A stretch of DNA of 64,000 nt, taken from NCBI GenBank assembly GCA_020466095.1, contig CM035806.1, positions 92,386,631 through 92,450,630 on the forward strand. Reading direction: 5' to 3'. The notes below the pieces were generated by a model. It saw nothing but the letters and a program-made list of their open reading frames with translations, was not told the origin of the DNA and searched no databases. This stretch comes from Chlorops oryzae. Taxonomy: Eukaryota > Arthropoda > Insecta > Diptera > Chloropidae. Below are positions 52,709-64,000 of this stretch, piece after piece (the stretch's first letter is position 1; each line of letters opens with the position of its first letter). The position numbers and the translations under genes were made by a program.

Positions 52709-54053
52709 ATGGCGCCAATGCCCAAAAAGCCGGTGAAAGAGATTGGGAGCGATGTCAGCCTCACTGACAAAGAGGACATAGCTGAAGCGAGTATGTCGGT
52801 TGTCATCGGCGGATAAGAGAGGTGGTGGTCCATCGCCGCAACTGAAACGGAAGGCTGCCAAAAAGTGGGGTACTCCGAAGAACAGCCCACGAATCAGTCC
52901 AAGGTTGCCGAAAAAAGTGATCCCAGAACAGGCTGGTACTGGTGAGATTGCGGACGCAATGGTCCCCACTACGGCGGATGGAAAAGAACAATCGGTGAGT
53001 GATAAACTACGGATTTGGGAGGTGATAAAGGAGGTCTCTAGCATTAAGCTAGCCATAAGTGAGGCAATCACCACGGAGGGTGTCCCCTCGAAGGTGGCCC
53101 TTGGAGTGCTTCATGCGGGTAACCGCTTTGATGCATTGATCATGGCGCTGGTTGACCAGAAGGCGCGTCTGGAGGAGAAGGTGAGGCTTCTGGAAGCGAT
53201 GAAAGACACCGCAGGGCAGACGAAAGGGCTGTCAGCGGTGCAAGGAAGCTCGGAGGTGAATTTTGATGTCGGTCGGAAGATGGCAAGGCAGTCTCGGGCA
53301 GACCAACGCAAGCCTGTAGAGACATGGTCGGTGGTGGTTAGAAGCCGCAACAACAAGAGTACTCCACAGGAGGTCGTGGAGACTGTGCAGAACGTTGTCG
53401 GGCCGACACTAGGAGTGAGGGTGCATGACCTGAAACCCATAAAGCGCAGAGGTGCCGTTCTGCGAAAGCCGTCGGCATCTGAACGGGAAAAGGTGCTTAA
53501 AAACCCTCAGTTCGCGGAAGTCGGCCTAGAGGTTCAAGTCAACGAGGACAAGAAAATGCAAACCGTGATAGTCCAAAATGTTCACGGGCAGATTTGGGCG
53601 GAGAAATTTATGGAGGAATTGTATGACAAGGACTTCAGCGATTCTACGAAAGAGGAGGAGTTCAGAAAGACCACCAAAATGATGTCCAAGCCATGGGATC
53701 CAAAAATCGGCACCTCTGTCAACGTTGTGCTGGAGATGTTTCCGGAAAACGCAAAATTAATGCTCGAGACAGGGCGATGTTATATCGAATATTTTTCGTT
53801 CAGGGTCGCCAAGAGGAACGAAATAATGGGCTGTTCCCGCTGCCTCAGTTTCGACCACAGAGTAACCGACTGTAGGTTCAAGGAGGAGATTTGCCGGCGT
53901 TGCGGAGAAACTTGTCACCCAGGGAGGAAGTGTGGAAATGCCCTGCGCTGCAGAAACTGCGTGTTCCACGGTAAAGCGTCGAATCACCACATGCTGTCGA
54001 ATGAGTGCCCAATTTATGGTGCGCTAGTAGCACGGAGGAATGCTCGACACTAA
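52709..54053 (+). pseudogene. R1 ORF1 (gag-like), copy 4
   Basis: ATG 52709 starts with MAPMPKKPV and DVSLTDKEDI. The first frame stops after 35 codons because of a short deletion near 52798, and the rest is open from 52800 to 54053 (417 codons). It has a coiled-coil segment (LVDQKARLEEKVRLLEA), the conserved VETVQNVVGPTLGVRVHDL block, and at the C-terminus three zinc knuckles: CSRCLSFDHRVTDC, CRRCGETCHPGRKC and CRNC...C. R1 ORF1 proteins bind their RNA and bring it to the rDNA. The stop overlaps the ORF2 start by 14 nt. Confidence 0.88.
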
Positions 54054-57000
54054 GATGTTGAATATCCTCCAGCTTAACTGCGGTAGAGGATATTCTACCA
54101 TGGGAGAACTCAGCCGAACAATGCAAGAAGACGACTACAAAATTGCCCTTTTACACGAACCGTATTGCGCTGAACTACCATCAGGAAGAAAAATTCTGGG
54201 TGTTGCAAGCAATTTGAGAGTATTCCATGCCACTGACTTTAAAGCTGCAATTGTTGTTGATGATGCAGAGATGGACTGCGTAGAACTCCCGCTTGGAGAT
54301 CGTGGCTGCTGCGTAGAAGTCAGAGGAGCTTGGGGTGTGGCAATACTTGTGTCGATTTACTGCGCCTTTGGAGAGCCCCTGGAGCCGTAACTGGCTTACA
54401 TGAAGACGGTATTGCTACAAGCGAGCAATACACCGGTCATCTTTGGTCTAGACGCGAATGCGCAGTCCTCTGCGTGGTTTTCTAAAATCTCTGAGCGCTC
54501 TCGGAGGTCTGAAAGCTACACAAGAGGGACAGTGCTAGCTGAATGGCTGCTTTCAAGGGAAGTCTTTGTGGTCAACAGTTCGAGCGAAGAATACACATTT
54601 GACGGGCCAAACGGAGTAAGCGATATCGACGTAACGATGGCAAATGCTGCAGAACATAGCAGGTTCAATTTTGTTTGGAAGGTGCTTACCGGTTACTCAA
54701 TAAGTGATCATAACCCGATAAAAATTCAGACCAGTTACATCCAGGAGCCACAAAGACAACCAAGCATCTCAAAGTGGAAGACCAAGGGAGCAAACTGGCA
54801 AAGACTGGCCACATTTCTCCAAGAACTTGGTGAAAGGCGAATTCCGTTCAGCATGTTTGACAACAGCAGTGCGCAATCGAAAGTCGAAGTACTGCATGAA
54901 CTCTTGTCGGAGGCAAATGACTGCGTTTTGGGTCATCCTTCAGAGAACAGGCGATGAAAAACAACGTGGTGGACCAGAGAACTAACCGACCTTCGAAGGC
55001 GTTACAGACGGGACAAAAAAAGGCTGGCGCATGCCAGACTGTGGCAGAGTCCTGAAAATGACGTGCTTAGGGAGCAGCTTCGACTTTCTCGAAACCTCTA
55101 CAAGGCGCAAATAAGAAGTGCGAAAGAAACAGACTAGCGAAACTTCGTGGGCGAGCGCAGAGACGATCCCTGGGGAGACGTTTATCGCGTAGTGCGAGGC
55201 AAAGCCCAAACCCAGACAGCTGCAATAAAAGAAGGCGAAACTCTTCACGTGTCGTGGACGCAATGCGCAGCTGCTCTTTTGCGAAACTCCTGCAGGTGAT
55301 ACTCAGAGTTTAATACACGGCCCTGACGAGGAACCAGAAGAGCTGACGCATAGCGAGCCAGCTCTTGCAGTGTGCAAAGTAAACTCTAAGGCTGCAATAG
55401 GCATAGATTGGTTGACAGGACGAATGGTGAAAAGCATTTGGTATACTCTTCCAAAACATCTAAAGTCAACGATGAACAGCTGTTTACAAGAAGGTTACTT
55501 TTCGTAAAGGTGGAAATCGTCGCGGGTTATTACGCTACTGAAATCGCCGGGAAGAGTTCGGACAAGCCCAAGCTCGTATAGAGGCATATCCATTCTGCCA
55601 GCCTTTGGAAAAATATTAGAGCACATACAAGTGGAGAGACTGCTAGCGACCATAGGAGGGCGGTTTCACCCGCTCCAGTTTGGATTTCAGCAAGGAAGGT
55701 AAACCATGGATGCGTGGCTGCATGTCAAAAATAGTGTTGGCAATTCATCGGCGTAGTATATTCTGGGAATCTTCGTTGACTTTAAGGGTGCTTTCGACAA
55801 CCTTAGATGGAGCGCCATATTAGAGCGCCTACAAAGTGTCGGAGTTCGGGAGATGGCCTTGTGGCGGAGCTACTTTTCTAGTAGAAGAGCTAGCATATTT
55901 GGCAAGACACAAACGGTGGTACACGAAGTGACTAGAGGCTGCCCGCAAGGCTCAATATGTGGTCCATACATATGGAACCTAATGATGGATGAGCTGCTGC
56001 AGCAGGTGACGGGCAACTTTTGTGCATATGCAGATGATTTGCTTATTATGATCGAAGGCAATTCAAGAAGCCAGCTGGAGCGGACAGGTTCGGATATAAT
56101 GAATCTTGTGGCTGCATGGAGTTCAACTGTTGGTGTTGAAGCCTCGCCAGAAAAAACGGTGATGATGCTTCTTAAAGGCAGACTGAGCGCATCCCGACCA
56201 CCTCTGATAAGATGCTGCAACAGAGCCTTAAGGTATGAAACAGCTGTAAAATACCTCGGAATAACTGTGAGCGAGCGTATGAGTTTTCTTCTGCATCTCA
56301 GCAAAATGCGCGAAAAGCTTGCAGGAACAGTGGCAGCGCTCAAAAGGGTGCTAAGAGTCGAGTGGGGATTGGGTCGCAAAGCCGTGAGAGTTATATACAG
56401 CGGTCTAATGGTTGCATGTGTTGCGTATGGTGCGCCTATTTCGTATGAAACGGTGGAAACATCTCACGGAAAACGACACATTATGGCATGCCAGAGAACA
56501 ATGCTTCTAGCATGCTTGCCTGTTTGTCGGACAGTAGCAACGGAAGCTCTGCAAGTTATGACTGGTTCAATCCCATTAGACTTGGAGATAAGAAGGCAAG
56601 CAGTTTTATACCAGGCAAAACACGATATTTTAGACGCGGAGACCGATCTACTGAATGCGCTGGAAGCTATAACCCTGACGAAAAAACAAAAAATTGACTT
56701 GCTGTGGCAGAGAACAGAGGCGATATGGCAGCGAAGATGGGATCACAGCTCAACTGGTAGAGCAACGCATCGTTTTCTTCCTGATGTAATGCTGATTCGG
56801 CCGCAACCAAACTTCAACTTCACTATGAAGTGCGCATTTATTATAACGGGGCATGGCTCAATTGCGAGTTTTCTGTACAAGCGTGGACTAGCGAGTACTG
56901 TTGCATGTTCCTGCGGTGAGCCAATCGAGGATGCAATCCACATTTTGTGTGTATGCACGTTATATGCGGATATACGAAACTTGCAACAGATGCGAATAAG

Positions 57001-57115
57001 TTTCAATGGAGATGACTGGGAAGTGTGGCAGACTTTGCAAAATCCAGATGCAAAAAGAGCGTGTGAGAGGTTTGCGGATGAAGCCTTCAGACGGCGTCTG
57101 AGACGAACATCGTAA
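54040..57115 (+). pseudogene. R1 ORF2 (endonuclease and reverse transcriptase), copy 4
   Basis: ATG 54040 begins an apurinic-type endonuclease (LNILQLNCGRG, LLHEPYC, GLDANAQSSAW, SDIDVT and ISDHNPI near 54700). In-frame stops are at 54388, 54955 and 55135. Between about 55280 and 55370 the frame shifts. The reverse transcriptase then continues with stops at 55505, 55700 and 55754 and is open from 55853 to 57115 (420 codons), including the catalytic CAYADD box near 56021 and the zinc cluster CSCGEPIEDAIHILCVC. In a live R1 the endonuclease nicks 28S and the RT copies the RNA there. Confidence 0.88.
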
Positions 57116-57713
57116 ACGGAGATAGGTCAAACCAGAGCACCTTAAATCTGGGAGCGTGTCATTTCGGGGGCGCGCGGGGGTCCTACCAGAGCACATTTAA
57201 ATCTGGGAGCGGCATACTTTATGTATGTCATGACCGGTTACCACTACCGAACTTTCGGAAGTTAAAAAGGGTAGCACATAATGTATACTATGTATATTTG
57301 CATGTGTTTACATGTATTTATGCATAGTAGACTTTATGTATGAGCTTCGACCAGAGAGTAAAAACGGGTACTACGGGAGATCAAGACTACCCAGTCTGGT
57401 CAGTTGTGGTTGGCCTCTTGTGGGAGATCGTAGTGGCTGTGGTTTGAACCCAAATATACGCGGGTAGAGCCTTATTAGGCTGGGTGTGGAGTTGCACTTA
57501 ATCAACCGGGTGCTGTGACCTTAAGCGCATGCAGAGGTTAGATAGACCTCGGCCCCACCAGAGGTGAAAGATGTCCAAACAACACCGATCAATCCAGTAC
57601 CGGCGGAACGGTGTCCAATGGGGCGATGGTAAGGCGCTTATAGCTTCTCCATAATATGTAACTGTGAGCTATGCACAATCATGTGAAAATGCTTACGTTA
57701 AACCGCACAATAG

Positions 57714-58402
57714 TGTCCCTATCTACTCTCGAGTTTGAACAGTCGCAGTGAACGGTCGTCTTGTTTAACGCGCGGATAACGCACAAAGAAAAGAGCGATA
57801 GCCAAAACGTTTTTGAGTGCAGCGACAAGTTAGTGAGTTGGAAGTGTTTAAAACCGCTTTAAAGCGAATAAGGAGTAACGGAAAGTGCCTAATAGTTAAA
57901 AATTCTGAAAGTTCAGAATTTTTACTATAAGATAGTGGAAAAATTTTTCGTGGAAGTAGGCGTGCACGCTTATTCGTGCTCCACTGAACACCAAGTGCAA
58001 AAATTGCAAATCAAAATAAGTGACACATGTGTGTGACCTAAGGGAGCCTTACCGAACACAAAAAAATTCAAAAAGCTGAACGGAAGGTGCGGATTCCACA
58101 GATTAAAAATATTCGTAAGTCGTGCTCGTAGCACGCTTAAAATCGCAAAAACCGGAAGCAGCATTAGGTGCCAAAAAGTAGGCGTCCCCTCTGAGGACCC
58201 ATAGTGAGCCGGTATTGCTACAGTGCCTGTGCCAAACGAATAGTGGGTGCGAGTCAACGCTAGTGTGTGGTGGTCTGAGCTTGGTCTTAGCAAAGACAAA
58301 ATGTGTCCAAGCTAATTGGCCGAGACAAAAAGTGCCTGAGCTAAATTTTATCCGGGACACAAAGTGTCAGTGCTACGGTGCGTGACTGGACTAGTGATAT
58401 AG
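57714..58402 (+). mobile_element. R1 copy 5, 5' UTR only, cut by gypsy copy 2
   Basis: tgtccctatctact at 57714-57727 is followed by an R1 5' UTR of the copy 3 type (tcgagtttgaac, then cgcggataac). It runs without ORF to about 58402. The continuation must lie beyond the gypsy element, outside the window. Confidence 0.8.
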
Positions 58403-58718
58403 TGTAGTGGCCGCAGAGACGATGCTTTACAGTAGCTCAAATTGTGAGCAAAGCTTTAAATGCGAAAATATGCTGACGAAGTATCAAGCGCAATTACCGT
58501 TTTAATGCTTCTTGTCAACGGCTCGTTTCTGTGACCACGGCACTTAGCATTTTGTTTAAAGAATATAATGTAAACAGAAGAAGTTAGTGCTAGGTGTCAA
58601 AGACAATTTCCTCTCTTTAATTAAGTAAACTTTAAGTCTTCGAAATATATTAAATAAAGAGTTTCAGTTGCCTTCTGAACACAGCTCAATCCGGTTGTTT
58701 CTTTTCGAACTTATCACA
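58403..58718 (+). repeat. 5' LTR of gypsy copy 2 (left edge approximate)
   Basis: Ends at ...cttatcaca before the PBS, and holds an aataaag signal at about 58654. The left edge tgtagtggcc is a guess from the TG rule, because the 3' LTR is outside the window. Confidence 0.55.
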
Positions 58719-58736
58719 TGGCGATCGTGGCATTGA
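58719..58736 (+). promoter_or_regulatory. primer binding site of gypsy copy 2
   Basis: tggcgatcgtggcattga follows the LTR end directly, similar in its first seven bases to the site of copy 1. Confidence 0.6.
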
Positions 58737-58939
58737 GCCTAGCCGAACTTTGTTAAAAAAAAAAAAAGTGACGAATTTAAACAAAAATAAATTGTGAAAA
58801 TCAAAATCAAATAAGAAATAAAAACGAAAAACAGTTAAAATTTAACTTTTGAAAAAATTTAAAGCCAAAATTCTGTTTCGTGATATTATTTTCACATGAG
58901 AACAAACTCCACCTTTTAAAGTAACAGAAATTTTTAAAT

Positions 58940-59224
58940 ATGTCGTGGATTAAAAAAGCATTAAATGCTATTATTATTTTAATATCCGGTTACGAAATCG
59001 GAAAAGAAGTTCACGAAAACAAAGAAATTGTCAGATATAGTGAAGTGCCATTACATACCGAACAGAAAGATAACCATGAAGAACAAAAAGATAATCATGA
59101 TAAATTGAACATTATACTTCTCGCCATTTTAATTATTGCAATTTTAATAATTGGAGTGATGCAAATAAAAGCCTTTTTAGAAAGACGTGTGCGCGCTGCA
59201 ACAAGGTTGCCACCACGCGAATGA
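58940..59224 (+). CDS. 94-residue predicted membrane micro-protein of gypsy copy 2
   Basis: ATG 58940 to TGA 59224. A short hydrophobic N-terminal stretch (LNAIIILISG) is followed by a charged middle with a repeated EQKDNH motif, a strong transmembrane segment (LNIILLAILIIAILIIGVM) and a basic tail. It lies in the leader ahead of gag, as in copy 1 (8855-9028). The sequence is not obviously homologous, but the topology and place are alike. Function unknown. Confidence 0.55.
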   Translation: MSWIKKALNAIIILISGYEIGKEVHENKEIVRYSEVPLHTEQKDNHEEQKDNHDKLNIILLAILIIAILIIGVMQIKAFLERRVRAATRLPPRE

Positions 59225-59800
59225 AAAAAACAAAATAAAACAAAATAAAAAAGACAAAAACTAAAAAAAAAACGGCAAAAATCTAAATAAATAAAATTCA
59301 CAAAAACAAAAAGTCTCTTTGGTTCATTATATGTATTTTTAAAATCACAGTGAACTTGAAATTTCCAATGTATAACACAGTTCCAGTTTGATCAACGCTG
59401 AAATAATGCCGATATGTCCTCACCATCATGGCTAACACAACTATTGGTACCAGGAACAGGAGCACCAACAACAGCAACACCATGCAGCTGCCCTGAGCTA
59501 AGTGTTTCTTTTTATTAAAGTTTCTAAATATGTAATGCAATACTATCTAATTTTCCATAAGTTTTTATAATGCTTTTCAATTAAAATTTTTCCCCTTCTT
59601 TAAAAATAAATGGTTACTGATATTTTTTGTCATTAATCTAGATTTTATAAATATAATTTAATATTTGTCCAAAATTCAATCGAAAAAAAAAATTGGCATA
59701 AAATATGTTCTATTACTTATAATTGTAAAATTATTAATGTCATTTTTTAGTTTCTTCCCTTTTATTGCGGGCATTCCATTTTGAATTTCAAATTAATTAA
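59225..59800. other. AT-rich leader of gypsy copy 2
   Basis: There is no convincing plus-strand ORF. A minus-strand frame at 59298-59540 looks hydrophobic but opposes the element. Confidence 0.5.
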
Positions 59801-60964
59801 ATGTCGGAAAATTTACATAAGAGAAGAGATGCTTTCTATAAAGTTACAAAAAGAATTTTAAAAGAAAGGTTATCAACTAATCCAGAAAAATTAAATGAGT
59901 ACAAGGAGGACTTAATAGAAACGTACAATCAGTATATAAAGCTATCCTGGAATTTGTTTAGTGACTCAGACAAAAAAGATAGAGAAAATATCATAAGCCA
60001 GGTGAGCAGATGCAGAGACAGATGCCTCAGATGTGTGGGTAGATTGTACTTGAATTGTTAAAGTCTTGTTAACCTTTTTGACAAAATTTCTATGACTAAG
60101 GAGTCGAACCCGTTAGACATATCAACAGGAATAGTGGAACAAATAAATATAGCAAATAAGCCCACTAGCGTAGCGGATTTTGTGGGTTTAGCCACTAGAA
60201 CCTTGCCAGATTTCGATGGTAACCCTGATAATTTGAGCAGTTTTATAGACGCACTTGAACTATTGGAATTGGTTAAGGAAGTTCATGAAGATGTGGCTAT
60301 ACGAGTTATAAAAACTAAGTTGAAAGGATCAGTTAGAAACAAAATTACCAATGAAACCACTATCCGTCAAATAATTAACACCTTAAGAGTGGGAATAAAG
60401 GGCGAATCAACTGATGTGCTTGAAGCAAAGCTTCTGAGCATAAAGCAAAACAATAAAAGCCCTAATGTCTCTACGAAGGAGATTGAAGAATTGTGCAAGT
60501 CGTTGGAAAATGCACACATAAGAGAAGGTGCATCAGCTGAATTAGCATCAAAATATGCCAGCAAGGCGGGCATAAAAGCACTAACTCAAAACGCTTCCCA
60601 TGAAAGAGTAAAACTAATCATGGAAAGTGGACAATTTTCAGATATGAATTCTGCCGTGACCAAATTTGTTAACGCAAATATGAGTACCGGCGCAACCGGC
60701 TCTAATGTTATGTTCTACAGAGGTTAAAATAATAACACATATCGTGGGCGTGGCCGTGGGAAAATGTATCCACGAGGTTAAAACAATTACAATGGAGCCC
60801 AAAGACCTCAAAATAATTTCTATAACAGTAATCGTTTTGGTAGAGGTAGACAAAATAATTACCAGAATAACAGTAGGTTCAACACACCCAGACCAAACGA
60901 TTCAAACGCACGCCAAGTACGAGTCGCAACGGAAAACCCGAAAAACGCGACAACCTCCCAGTAA
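59801..60964 (+). pseudogene. gag of gypsy copy 2
   Basis: One frame runs from ATG 59801 with TAA stops at 60059-60061, 60725-60727 and near 60773. The last two look like CAA to TAA changes in a Gly-Gln-Asn-Asn context. An alternative start is ATG 60092. The capsid-like part has LPDFDGNPDNLSSFIDAL and IKGESTDVLEAKLL, collinear with copy 1; the tail is rich in Arg, Gly and Asn. It ends at TAA 60962-60964, overlapping the protease frame by -1, with a gaaaaac slippery-type heptamer at 60940-60946. Confidence 0.78.
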
Positions 60965-63900
60965 AGGGGAATGCTGGGAGGCCCCAAATAGAATTCGAAA
61001 AAAATAAAGAAAGCCTCCATCAAAATTATTTTACTACAAATAAAATTTTTCACTTAAATTTAAATCTGAATAATTATGCCAAAATAAAAACTAATTTGAA
61101 TGATGAATATATTACATTCCTTGTCGATACAGGCGCTGATATTTCTTTGATCAAAGCAAATAAGGTACATCCAGATGTGCCAATTCAAAAATATTACACC
61201 ACAAATATAACTGGAATAGGTTCTGGAATGATAAAATCACTTGGAAGAGTTGAAGCGGATCTTAAAATAAAAAATTTTCTGATACCGCATGAGTTCCATT
61301 TGGTCGATGAAAACTTTCCTATTCCATGCGATGGAATAGTTGGACTTGATTTCATTAAGAGATATAGATGCTTACTGGAATATCAAGGTAGGAATGAAGA
61401 GGATTACCTCACAATAAGGCCAGATAACATTGATCAGCATATAACCCTGAAGCTTTCCAATTCGCTGTCTCCCAACCTCTTGGCATTGCCAGCTCGCTCA
61501 GAGGTTATCAGGCAAATATCTGCTGATCTAAAAGAAGAATTTGCACTGATACCTAACCAAACAATAGCAGAGGGAATATTCGTAGCCAATACTATTATTT
61601 CAAAAAACAGTCCTTTCGTCCGTATAATGAACACAACCAATGAAAATCAATTTATTACAAGCCCATGCATTATATCGGAAAATTTATCAAATTACGAAAC
61701 TGTTATCCATTGCGACAATAGTTCCCGAAAAAACGAAGTTTTAGAAAAATTAAAGCGAAATTTTCCACAATTTGTACAGGATAATTTGACTAAGTTATGT
61801 GCAGATTTTATAGACATTTTCGCGCTGGAAACAGACAAAATAACAGTTAATAACTTTTACAAGCAAAAACTTAAACTATCAGACAACACCCCAGTTTACA
61901 TCAAAAATTATAGAGCACCCCACTCACAAAAGCCGGAAATAAACAGACAGGTAGAAAAACTTAAAAGAGATGGCATTATTGAGCCCTCCATATCAGAATA
62001 CAACAGCCCAATTTTACTTGTGCCAAAAAGTCTCTCCCTAATAGCAACGAAAAACGTTGGCGTCTAGTCGTGGATTACCGTCAAATCAATAAAAAATTAT
62101 TAGCAGATAAATACCCCTTGCCTCGAATGGAGGATATTTTGGACCAGCTAGGAAGAGCAAGATATTTTTCCTGTCTTGATCTTGTGTCGGGTTTCCACCA
62201 AATCGAATTGGATGAGAAATCTCGCGATATTACTTCCTTCTCTACAGATGGAGGATCGTTTCGTTTTACTAGACTCCCATATGGCCTAAAGGTGGCGCCG
62301 AACTCGTTTCAAAGAATGATGGCGCTTGCTTTTTCCGGATTAGAAACATATAATACTTTCATCTACATGGATGACTTGATTGTGACGGGATGTTCAGAGA
62401 ACCACATGATGAAAAACCTTCGCAAAGTTTTCGAAACTTGTTGAAAAACAAATCTCAAATTACACCCGGATAAGTGTACCTTCTTCAACCCTGAAGTAAC
62501 TTATCTGGGCCACAAATGCACTAAAGACGATATCTTACCTGACCTGAATAAATTCAGGATAATACAGAACTATCCAAAGCCAGCTAATTCTGATGAGACA
62601 CGAAGATTTGTGGCATTTTGTTACTACTATAGACGTTTCATACCCAAATTTTCTTTCCATTCTTTGCACTTGTCACGCTTAACTCGCAAAAATTGTAAGT
62701 TCATATGGACCACTGAGTGCGAAACTGCATTTAATTACCTCAAAAATTCTCTTTTAAATCCAAAAATACTCAAATACCCGGATTTCGAAAAAACATTTTG
62801 CATCACTACAGATGCCAGTAAACTGGCTTGTGGAGCAATATTGAGTCAGGAGCATAATGGAATTCAAATGCCTATAGCCTATGCTTCCAGAGCATTAACT
62901 AAGGGCGAATCAAATAAAGCTCCAATAGAACAAGAACTTATTGCAATACAATGGGCTATAAATTATTTCCGCCCATACGTATACGGTAGGAAATTTTTGG
63001 TCAAAACCGACCACAAACCGTTGACCTATCTATATTCACTCAAAAACCCCTCATCTAGGCTGACACGCATACGCCTTGATTTTAAAGAATACGATTTTAC
63101 CATAGAGCATATAAAGGGAAAAGAAAACGTAGGCGCAGATGCCTTATCTAGAATTGAATTTAAAGACATAGCCGAAATAACACATGCGGTTAACAAAGTT
63201 ACTACTAGATCAAGGACAAAAAGCGTCAATTCGAATCTTTCCAAAAATAAAAATGAAAGCAAAGTCCAAGACAAAAGTACGGATGAAATTCACTGCTTTG
63301 AAACATTAAATCCTGCAGAAGTAGCAAAGTTTATAAATTTAAGGTTCGAGCTATTCCGAAATTGTCCTAGAGCGATTTTTAAAAAAGGAAAGAAAATTAT
63401 TCAAACAATGAACTTAGATGAATATATCGTTAATGGGAAGGTTAACTTAGGTAAACTATTCCCAGAGCTTCAAAAATTGGCCGACGATGCAAAAGTTAAA
63501 CATCTACGCATTAGTGCAAATGATGATGTATTTACACACATAAGCATTGATGAATTTCAAACGCGCGTAAATAAAATATTGAAGGGCCCTAATTCAAATA
63601 TAAAAATCGCGATTACTTCTCGAATAATCTATATAAACGAAGAAGAAGAAAACCTAAAGCTGCTCGAAAGATTTCATAATGACCCCATACATGGAGGTCA
63701 TGCAGGAAGAACAAGAATGTTAAAAAAACTGAGAAAGTTCTACTTTTGGAAGAATATGTCAAAGCAAGTTAGAAATTTTGTAAAACATTGCGACGATTGT
63801 AAAAGGAATAAATCCCAAGTAAAACCTAGGGAGCCGCTTGTTATAACCAATACACCCACATGCGCGTTTGACTGCGTTTTAATAGATACTGTTGGACCTC

Positions 63901-64000
63901 TCCCCAGGTCAATAAATGATAATGAATATGCTCTCACAATGATATGCGACTTAACCAAATACTTAGTAATTGCGCCGTTGAAGAGCAAACATGCTAAAAG
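60965..64000 (+). pseudogene. pol of gypsy copy 2, truncated by window end
   Basis: Protease FLVDTGADISLIK lies near 61117. The frame closes at 62067 because one A seems lost in the run near 62024. It then reopens in the next frame with the RT blocks VVDYRQINKK, LDLVSGFHQIEL and YMDDLIV (near 62368). TGA at 62442-62444 interrupts. From 62445 the same frame is open to base 64000, with RNase H (CITTDASKLACGAILSQ) and the integrase zinc finger (HNDPIHGGHAG ... CDDCKRNK) and LIDTVGPLP. Two point lesions separate it from an intact pol. Confidence 0.85.

Larger units (their letters stand above)
51898..57713 (+). mobile_element. R1 retrotransposon copy 4, full length but inactive
   Basis: 5.8 kb: 5' UTR 51898-52708, ORF1 52709-54053, ORF2 54040-57115, 3' UTR to 57713 without poly(A), as in fly R1. 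It is bounded on both sides by tgtccctatctact. A frameshift in ORF1, six stops and a frameshift in ORF2 disable it. Confidence 0.92.
58403..64000 (+). mobile_element. Ty3/gypsy (412/mdg1-like) retrotransposon, copy 2, incomplete at window end
   Basis: The order is 5' LTR, primer site, a membrane micro-ORF, gag, protease, RT, RNase H and integrase, running off the window inside the integrase core. It is related to copy 1 but clearly a different family, with different LTRs and more divergent proteins. It is inserted in the 5' UTR of R1 copy 5. Confidence 0.88.

Noticed and set aside
59298..59540. Hydrophobic 80-codon frame on the minus strand
   Set aside because: It lies against the gypsy element direction in a low-complexity leader, with no conserved counterpart in copy 1.

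Overview
The window is the genome of a fly, most likely a schizophoran (possibly tephritid) one. It contains a 5.8S rRNA gene followed by a separate 30-nt 2S rRNA, which is a dipteran trait, and R1 and R2 retrotransposons at their conserved 28S sites. I see no host protein-coding gene. Almost everything is decayed ribosomal DNA and transposable elements nested inside one another, as expected for heterochromatin next to an rDNA locus. The species assignment is inference.

Layout. 1-1173: a retroelement gag fragment with a PHD finger (minus strand) and AT-rich sequence. 1174-4016: a TTAA-flanked DNA transposon with a frameshifted transposase. 4017-6271: a diverged 28S rRNA pseudogene. It is split by a CAC...GTG-ended DNA transposon with a triplicated terminal repeat, and ends in a 22-bp remnant of an R2 element next to a 100-N gap. 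6372-18445: rDNA spacer-like sequence with about 190-bp repeats. It is interrupted by a complete 412/mdg1-like Ty3/gypsy element (7397-15825) and a mini-me/Helitron-like element that itself carries a MITE. 18446-20658: ITS1-like sequence, 5.8S, 2S, ITS2 and the first 310 bp of 28S; no 18S is seen. 20659-26545: an AT-rich satellite starting at the 28S breakpoint, with a MITE and a recent 1.02-kb tandem duplication. About 27450-28418: the 3' end of an R2 element, its poly(A), the short 28S stretch between the R2 and R1 sites, then an R1 junction. 28419-58402: five R1-clade copies, three of the junctions carrying the 14-bp 28S target sequence tgtccctatctact in head-to-tail order.

Inside the R1 array, copy 3 is split by a BEL/Pao element (34706-51815, 5-bp duplication). 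The 3' LTR of that BEL is split by an 8.5-kb foldback-type element with 1.7-kb inverted arms (43266-51793). Its left arm contains a CACTA-like element with a DUF4806-type gene, and its right arm contains a tRNA-derived SINE. 58403-64000 is a second 412/mdg1-like gypsy element that runs off the window.

How parts work together. Nearly all element genes carry stops or frameshifts. The least damaged are the BEL polyprotein (one in-frame TGA, protease Asp replaced by Asn), an additional BEL 3' ORF that repeats the gag zinc-knuckle block behind a good splice acceptor, and the four-exon DUF4806 gene. The BEL 3' ORF, the large foldback element and the rDNA/R2/R1 wreckage are the most unusual parts.
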